From: a virus
Reading direction: 5' to 3' (one strand)
Virus record (IMG/VR): IMGVR_UViG_3300035172_000110
Location: 1-32,985 of that record
DNA length: 32,985 nucleotides
Made by a program: the position numbers and the translations under genes. The notes beneath the pieces are model-generated. The model had not been told where the DNA came from. It did no database searches and saw only the letters and a list, made by a program, of their open reading frames with translations. Positions 28,319 to 32,985 of the stretch are shown here, one piece after another. How positions within the stretch are numbered: position 1 is the first letter of the stretch; the number at the start of each line of letters is the position of its first letter.

Positions 28319-29134
28319 TCAGCCTTTCTTGCCGAGCGAATTGACGCACGGCCCCGACAGCGTGACGAGATAGTCAAAAGATCCTTTGCCGGCCTCGGCG
28401 CCGACATACACCTTCTTGTCGGAATTGATGTGAAGATAGGTGTTGCCGTCCTGCAGCATGTGATGCACTTGCGCGCCCGACACGCGGGTCTTGTCCTTGG
28501 TCACATCGACGAAGCGGTAGGACTTCTGGCCGTCCTTGTAGACGGCCTCCTGGCCACGTTTTTGCTGCTGCTGGCCACTCTGGCTGCTCGTGCCCCCGCT
28601 GCCGCCGCTGCCCCCACTAGCATCGCGCGCGCTTCCGGTATTGCTCGACGAGCCGCTGCCGCTGCCCGCTTGTTGATGGGTCGCATTGCTCTCGCTGTCC
28701 GACGGCACCAACTGCATGCGCACCGTTTTGTCTTGCGGCGCCGACCAGAAACCGCCGTCCTGCGTCATGTGGAATTGCTGCTTGTCGCCGCGGCCGCGGA
28801 ACATCGCGGTATCGCCCGCCAGGAGCTTGAACAGGCGATGGCGCCGATCGTCCATATTGCCGCTGACGGGGAACGAACGGCTTCCGCCCATGAAACCGAT
28901 AAAGGTTTCGGCGCTTCCGACGATCTTGCCGAGCGCATCCTTTTCCGCATCGAACACGACGCTCGTGAAGCCGTAGTTTTGGGGCGCCTCGATCCCCTTG
29001 CGGGTCTCGTTAGCCATGAAGTTGCCGGCCATCTCCTGCATGAACTTGGTATCGTCGACCTTGTCGACCACGCTGCGGGCGCCGCCCGACGAGTAGGCTC
29101 GCAGCGAAGTGTGGAGCGGTGTTGCGCGGTGCAT
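28319..29134 (-). CDS. Mu gp45-like baseplate spike protein
   Basis: This predicts 271 residues. Residues 20-130 show the gp45/gpV-type pattern: APQNYGFTSVVFDAEKDALG, an SRSFPVSGNMDDRRHRLFKLLAGDTAMFRG block, and DKQQFHMTQDGGFW. A glycine-serine-glutamine-rich linker (residues 155-190) separates this from a C-terminal beta region (YLHINSDKKVYVGAEAGKGSFD). It should form the central spike that pierces the membrane. GAGGAAA precedes ATG 29134. Confidence 0.85.
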   Translation of the reverse strand: MHRATPLHTSLRAYSSGGARSVVDKVDDTKFMQEMAGNFMANETRKGIEAPQNYGFTSVVFDAEKDALGKIVGSAETFIGFMGGSRSFPVSGNMDDRRHRLFKLLAGDTAMFRGRGDKQQFHMTQDGGFWSAPQDKTVRMQLVPSDSESNATHQQAGSGSGSSSNTGSARDASGGSGGSGGTSSQSGQQQQKRGQEAVYKDGQKSYRFVDVTKDKTRVSGAQVHHMLQDGNTYLHINSDKKVYVGAEAGKGSFDYLVTLSGPCVNSLGKKG

Positions 29135-29143
29135 GTCGTTTCC

Positions 29144-30217
29144 TCACGGACCCGGATTGAAGTTGCGCTTGTCCCGCAACAAGCCCGGCATCACGAGATC
29201 AAGCGTCGTGATGGTGCCGGTGTTGCGGTCCTGGCTGAAAGTGCAATTCTGGATCTTCATCGTGTTATTGAGCAGCGCCATTGGCGAGCGGATAAAGACA
29301 TCGTCGCCGGCATTCCAAAGGTTGACGCCGTCGCTGAGCCATCCCTGCACGACGACAGTCGCGGAGATCTCCGTGTAGTCGTGCCAGTCCGCTTCGGTCC
29401 TGGCCCGCTTCGCCAACTCGGCCAAGGTCTTCACAGGCTGCTCGGCCGGTGTGATGAGAAGGCTTTGAGGAATACGCGGAATGATGGTCTCGGCCGTGTT
29501 CGTCATCTCGCTCGCGGCTGAGCCGGCATCGGCATCGGAGGCGGGCTTTTGAGCGTCGACGCGATATTCGGCGTAAATCTGCTCCTGCGTAATCGTACAT
29601 TGGCACGACTTGATATTGACCCCCTCGATAAGCTGGCCGGTGATCGCCGCTTGATGGTCGCCAATGAGCAAAAAATTTCCGTATTGATCCGAGCCCATCA
29701 CAATGCCGCGAACCCGCGCGAGACGTTCAAGGAAATCCCAGATCAGCTCGCCCTTCTGCGCCTGCATCTTGTCGAACGGCGTCGGATCGAGCGTGCCGAC
29801 GATCTTTATGCCGACCGGATACTTGCCGATGACTTCTTGCGCAATTTGCTGGAACGACTTGCCGTCGAACTCCCCAGTTTCGGTGAAGACGCTCGACTTG
29901 GCGACCTTCGAGGTCGCGCTCTTGCCGATCAGCATGACGCCATGCTGGTTCGCGTCATAGGCGACTTGGCGCGTCTCAATCCATCCAGTAACGGCGAGCT
30001 GGCCGGCAAGCATTATGTTGCACCAATCACCGGGCCGGAATTGAAGTTTCTCCCACAACGGAAATTCGTTTCCGAGAAACACCGGATCGCGTTCGGCTGC
30101 GGTGAAACGAAAGTAAGTGAAGGCATCGGCCCATCGTTGCTGGACCCACACCGTTTCCCAATCCTGAAACCGCACCCCGTTGACGTCTAAGATCGCAATC
30201 TCTTGCGGCTTCGGCAT
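29144..30217 (-). CDS. Mu gp44-like baseplate hub protein
   Basis: This predicts 357 residues from ATG 30217. The gpD/gp44 pattern includes GWIETRQVAYDANQHGVML at 75-93, SFQQIAQEVIGKYPVG, PFDKMQAQKGELIWDFLERLARVRGIV and GNFLLIGD in the central portion. It should form the hub at the tail-tube tip. The ribosome site is weak; the start lies five bases after the upstream stop. The frame to 30301 adds a non-homologous extension that I reject. Confidence 0.87.
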   Translation of the reverse strand: MPKPQEIAILDVNGVRFQDWETVWVQQRWADAFTYFRFTAAERDPVFLGNEFPLWEKLQFRPGDWCNIMLAGQLAVTGWIETRQVAYDANQHGVMLIGKSATSKVAKSSVFTETGEFDGKSFQQIAQEVIGKYPVGIKIVGTLDPTPFDKMQAQKGELIWDFLERLARVRGIVMGSDQYGNFLLIGDHQAAITGQLIEGVNIKSCQCTITQEQIYAEYRVDAQKPASDADAGSAASEMTNTAETIIPRIPQSLLITPAEQPVKTLAELAKRARTEADWHDYTEISATVVVQGWLSDGVNLWNAGDDVFIRSPMALLNNTMKIQNCTFSQDRNTGTITTLDLVMPGLLRDKRNFNPGP

Positions 30218-30222
30218 TTTGT

Positions 30223-30891
30223 CTAGTTCGACAATGCTTGGCCGGCTTGCGGACAGAAGGCCGGATGCACGATCTTGTTTTCCTCGCGGACCTCGTCGCA
30301 CCGCGAGGCGTCATCGTAAAGCCGGTACGCGATGACGAGGCTCGGCAGCGGCTCGAAAAACACGAAGTTGAGCATGCGCGGCAACGGCCGGGCCGTTGCG
30401 ATCAAGTGGTTGGTGACCGCGCCATGGAGTGTGATAAGCGCCTGAAACGTCGCTTGATCCATCTCGTCGGCCGCAATCTCCTCGGCGTCACGAAATGGCT
30501 GCAGCAATTGGGCCTTAATAACGTCGACGTCCTGTCGGCTGACGAAAGTCATGCCGGCGATGATGGCCGCCTCGGTCGCGAGGCAAAGCCGGATTCCGGC
30601 ATTCTGCATCAGCACGCCGCCGAGCGTTTTCGGCATCTCCTGCTCGACGCCCTGGCGCACGATATCGAGCGCCTGCATGGTCGTGCCGGCCTGCCGTGCG
30701 AGGTCGAAGCAAGCATCGAGCGGCGGCCCCATCGCGTCCTCGATGCACAACGCATAGGCGTTCGCCCGTGCGTCGCCGATAGCGGTGCGCGCAATCGAAC
30801 CCGGCCGGCCTTGTGCCGGCACCGTGCCGGCGAGGCTCGCGAGCATGCGGTCGACGATCGGCGCCGCTTCGCCTGCATCGCCGCGCTTCAT
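30223..30891 (-). CDS. Tail protein, possibly matching the C-terminal part of Mu gp43
   Basis: This predicts 222 residues from ATG 30891 (ATGA overlap). It is helical and alanine-rich, with LLQPFRDAEEIAADEMDQATFQALITLHGAVTNHLIATARPLPRML and then LPSLVIAYRLYDDA. It lies between the circularization-type gene and the hub gene, where the second half of the Mu DNA-circularization protein would be. I infer that the usual single gene is split in two here; homology is not certain. Confidence 0.6.
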   Translation of the reverse strand: MKRGDAGEAAPIVDRMLASLAGTVPAQGRPGSIARTAIGDARANAYALCIEDAMGPPLDACFDLARQAGTTMQALDIVRQGVEQEMPKTLGGVLMQNAGIRLCLATEAAIIAGMTFVSRQDVDVIKAQLLQPFRDAEEIAADEMDQATFQALITLHGAVTNHLIATARPLPRMLNFVFFEPLPSLVIAYRLYDDASRCDEVREENKIVHPAFCPQAGQALSN

Positions 30892-31484
30892 GGCCCAGCC
30901 TTCACGCCCTGCGCCAACACGCGCATGACTTCGTCGCGCAACGTCTGGCTCGCGCCCGCAACGAGGATGCCGGTCGAGGCCGTGCCGATCTGCTGCGGGT
31001 CGAGTCCGTATTCCTGGAACGTCATGTCGAACACGCAATAGCCGCCGAACCGTTCCTCCTCGGTCAGCCGGTAGCGCGGACAGACAACCATCTGCGGCGG
31101 CTGCGTCGGCAATTGCAGAATGCCAGGGCCTTCCTTTTCGAGCGCCGCAATCAGGAGATCGCGCGGCACTCGGTAGTCGCGCTGCCATAGCGGCGTGTCG
31201 GTGTCGTACATGAACACGATGCAGTAGCCGCGGATAGTGAACTCGCGCGCGTGCCGGCCCATGTCTTCGGCGTAGGGCAAATCCTTTTTCGGGAACTCAT
31301 GCTCGACGATGCGGCGCCCGCTCTCTCGGCTATTCATTTCGCAATGGAAACGTGCGCCCATGAACGACGCTGGCATCATGTCGCCGCGCCACGCCGACGG
31401 CAGATCGAACATGCTCGATCCGCCCACGGGCAGAGTGCGCCGGTCTTCGATGTTGCTGCTTTGCTGCGTTTCGTCGAGGTTCAT
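30888..31484 (-). CDS. DNA circularization protein N-terminal family (Mu gp43-like)
   Basis: This predicts 198 residues. The pattern SAWRGDMMPASFMGARFHCE at 30-49, RESGRRIVEHEFPKKDLPYAEDMGRHAREFTIRGYC, and RDLLIAALEKEGPGILQLP at 108-126, then GGYCVFDMTFQEYGLDP, is characteristic of the DNA-circularization N family. In Mu this is a tail-tip protein. It starts in an ATGA overlap with the tape-measure gene. Confidence 0.87.
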   Translation of the reverse strand: MNLDETQQSSNIEDRRTLPVGGSSMFDLPSAWRGDMMPASFMGARFHCEMNSRESGRRIVEHEFPKKDLPYAEDMGRHAREFTIRGYCIVFMYDTDTPLWQRDYRVPRDLLIAALEKEGPGILQLPTQPPQMVVCPRYRLTEEERFGGYCVFDMTFQEYGLDPQQIGTASTGILVAGASQTLRDEVMRVLAQGVKAGP

Positions 31485-32985
31485 ATGTCGAGCAGCTCGG
31501 TTTGTTTTGCCGGCCCACGGCGCGCCGGCTCCATCTGGGTCTGGCGGTTGATTTCGACGTCCTTAAAGAGGCCGCCGCCCTCGGCCTGCACGCCGGTCCC
31601 CTTCGGCGCATTGACGTCGACACTGATTTTACCGGTGCCCTCGACCTTGGTAGATGAAGATTGCGCCCTATCGATCCATCGGCGTGCTTGAGCCTCGGGA
31701 GAAAACGCATCGATCCCGGGTTGCCCGACAACGCCCTGATCCCAGGGCGAGGCCCTATTGAATAGGTTGCCTTCGCGCTCCTTGCGTATTTGATGCCTGC
31801 CCGCGCCGCGCTCTGCCAATATTCTTTGCCATTCTCGCATGCGGGCCGGACTCTGCGGCTGAGAGCCGCCGGGAAGCCCGACCCAGTTCTTCGAGAGGAT
31901 GCGAGACGCTGTGGCGAAGTCGCCGCGCTTGATGGCTTCCTGCGCCCCAGGATATTTTTGCATGTAGGCGAAGTTTGCGGCTGCTTGCTGGTCGTATGTG
32001 CCGAAGCGAGGATCGGGGAGACCGTGAGCTTTCGCCCAGGCAGCGTCATTGGCATTTTGCCGGAAGAACCCGGTATTGCCCTTTTCGCTTTGTGCCGCTT
32101 GATGCGGATCATTACTGGTTTCGAGATACGAAAGACCCTTCATGAAATTGCGGATGTTGCGCTGCTCGTTGCCGCCGCTGTCCGCGCTTCCCGGCGCGCT
32201 TGGCGTGGCGGGCGTTTTGCCGTCCTGCAGCGCCGACAGATGTTTTGAGCCGAAAAGCGTATCGATCGAAAAATGCCCGGTGTCGGGGTTTTTCCAATGC
32301 TCGCCGCCGCTCATCGCCCACTTCTGCTCAAGCTCATTCAGCTTGTCGGGATTTTTAGAAATCCACTGCTGCACATCGCGATCGACTACATTCCGACTAT
32401 GCTGCGCCCAATCGACGGCGAGGCCCGGCGGATGCTGCGAGGGATTGCCGCGCGAACCGACACCGCCGAGCCCGCGCACGGGTGCGCCGGCCGCGATCAT
32501 GTCGTTGAAAAATCCTCGAAACTGCGCTGCCGCGCGCTTGGCGACCGTGACCTTCTGGCCGTTAGAAAGCGTGATCGTCTCGCTGTCGGCGCTGCCGATC
32601 GGACGGGTGCCGGCCGGCACGTTGAAGCGCCCACCGCTCCCCCGTCCGGTTCCGGTGTTGTCACCCTCCTGGGCCGGTAGGCTCGGCAGACCTGGGCCGG
32701 CAGGGCCGCCAGGAACGCCGCCGCCGCCGCCGCCACCGCCAGAACCCGCGCCAAGGCCGCCAGAGCCACCGCCCATGCCGCCGCCGCCCATGCCACCGCC
32801 AGCACCGCCGCCGAAGGCATAGCGACCGCCGCTGCCCCCTCCGAAACGTCCACCTCCCCCACCGCCACCGCCACCGCCAGGGCCGACGCCCTCGTCACGC
32901 AGCGCGTAGTTCAGCTCGCGGAGCTGCGCAGTGTTATCGCGCAATAAGTCTTGTTCTTTCTGGTCGTCCGTGAAGCTCGCCTTGT
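31481..32985 (-). CDS. Tail tape-measure C-terminus with cell-wall hydrolase domains (partial)
   Basis: The frame is open at the right edge, so only the last 500 residues are visible. After a helical start comes a glycine-rich stretch of about 65 residues. Next is an M15-like peptidase region with SRGNPSQHPPGLAVDW and GEHWKNPDTGHFSI, giving probable zinc ligands H184, D191 and H237. A lysozyme-like region follows (FMKGLSYLETSNDP with E288, then NWVGLPGGSQPQ), resembling GH104-type muramidases. The rest is a linker toward a short C-terminus. Such tails locally open peptidoglycan during DNA entry. The TTG at 32944 is not the true start. Confidence 0.78.
   Translation of the reverse strand, partial: KASFTDDQKEQDLLRDNTAQLRELNYALRDEGVGPGGGGGGGGGGRFGGGSGGRYAFGGGAGGGMGGGGMGGGSGGLGAGSGGGGGGGGVPGGPAGPGLPSLPAQEGDNTGTGRGSGGRFNVPAGTRPIGSADSETITLSNGQKVTVAKRAAAQFRGFFNDMIAAGAPVRGLGGVGSRGNPSQHPPGLAVDWAQHSRNVVDRDVQQWISKNPDKLNELEQKWAMSGGEHWKNPDTGHFSIDTLFGSKHLSALQDGKTPATPSAPGSADSGGNEQRNIRNFMKGLSYLETSNDPHQAAQSEKGNTGFFRQNANDAAWAKAHGLPDPRFGTYDQQAAANFAYMQKYPGAQEAIKRGDFATASRILSKNWVGLPGGSQPQSPARMREWQRILAERGAGRHQIRKEREGNLFNRASPWDQGVVGQPGIDAFSPEAQARRWIDRAQSSSTKVEGTGKISVDVNAPKGTGVQAEGGGLFKDVEINRQTQMEPARRGPAKQTELLDI

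Noticed and set aside
27893-29521. 542-residue plus-strand frame in the tail region
   Set aside because: It is antisense to recognised gp44-, gp45- and gp46-like genes; a high-GC shadow.

Overview
The window is part of a temperate tailed phage or prophage of an alphaproteobacterium, most likely Hyphomicrobiales (Bradyrhizobium/Rhodopseudomonas-like). This host assignment is an inference from high GC, a GapR-like protein, several small alphaproteobacterial phage families (DUF6362, DUF7768, DUF6283-like) and a dense cluster of GANTC sites, the CcrM recognition sequence. The tail genes are Mu-like (gp43 to gp48 type), so a contractile tail is likely. No Mu transposase is present; integration would use the tyrosine recombinase at 13481-14719. 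No head or terminase genes are recognisable, and the tape-measure gene runs off the right edge.

Layout. (1) 6171 down to 58, minus strand: an early DNA-metabolism operon, mostly joined by ATGA overlaps. It encodes a GapR-like protein, a RuvC-like resolvase, a Dam-type adenine methyltransferase, a putative PD-(D/E)XK protein, an MT-A70 methyltransferase, a DUF7768 protein, a replication initiator with iteron-like repeats inside its gene, an unknown protein, a DUF6362 protein and a small basic protein. (2) 6172-6524: a divergent control region with several inverted repeats. (3) 6525-13271, plus strand: a recombination operon with a YqaJ exonuclease, RecT, an unknown conserved protein, a ParB-like protein, two small helix-turn-helix proteins, a protein carrying only DnaA domain IV, and small unknowns. 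(4) 13272-16025: a promoter with a possible small RNA and hairpin, integrase, an exported protein and a degenerate stretch with an operator-like palindrome. (5) 16026-19360, plus strand: an XRE regulator with a C13 tract, followed by tightly packed small genes, several with zinc-ribbon CxxC pairs and two apparently broken. (6) 32985 down to 19353, minus strand: tape measure with cell-wall hydrolase domains, baseplate, a GIY-YIG homing endonuclease, tail fibres, a membrane protein and a DPBB-amidase endolysin.

The most striking feature is a set of eleven arrays of a degenerate pentamer, GGCNN, in region 3. By hand count there are 148 units, of which 146 keep GGC. All lie on the coding strand. 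They fill every non-overlapping gene junction of the operon wider than a few bases, and I see none elsewhere in the window. Nearly all end GGCAGGG, and most are followed by a conserved tail resembling ATACTTTTGTGGATTTG. The two fixed positions after GGC vary freely while the 5-base phase is kept, which argues against recent slippage and for a selected structure. The tails partly resemble DnaA boxes, and the same operon encodes a DnaA-domain-IV protein. A second 5-base-phased system, seven TCGACTC repeats with GANTC sites, lies inside the initiator gene and is a candidate phage origin.
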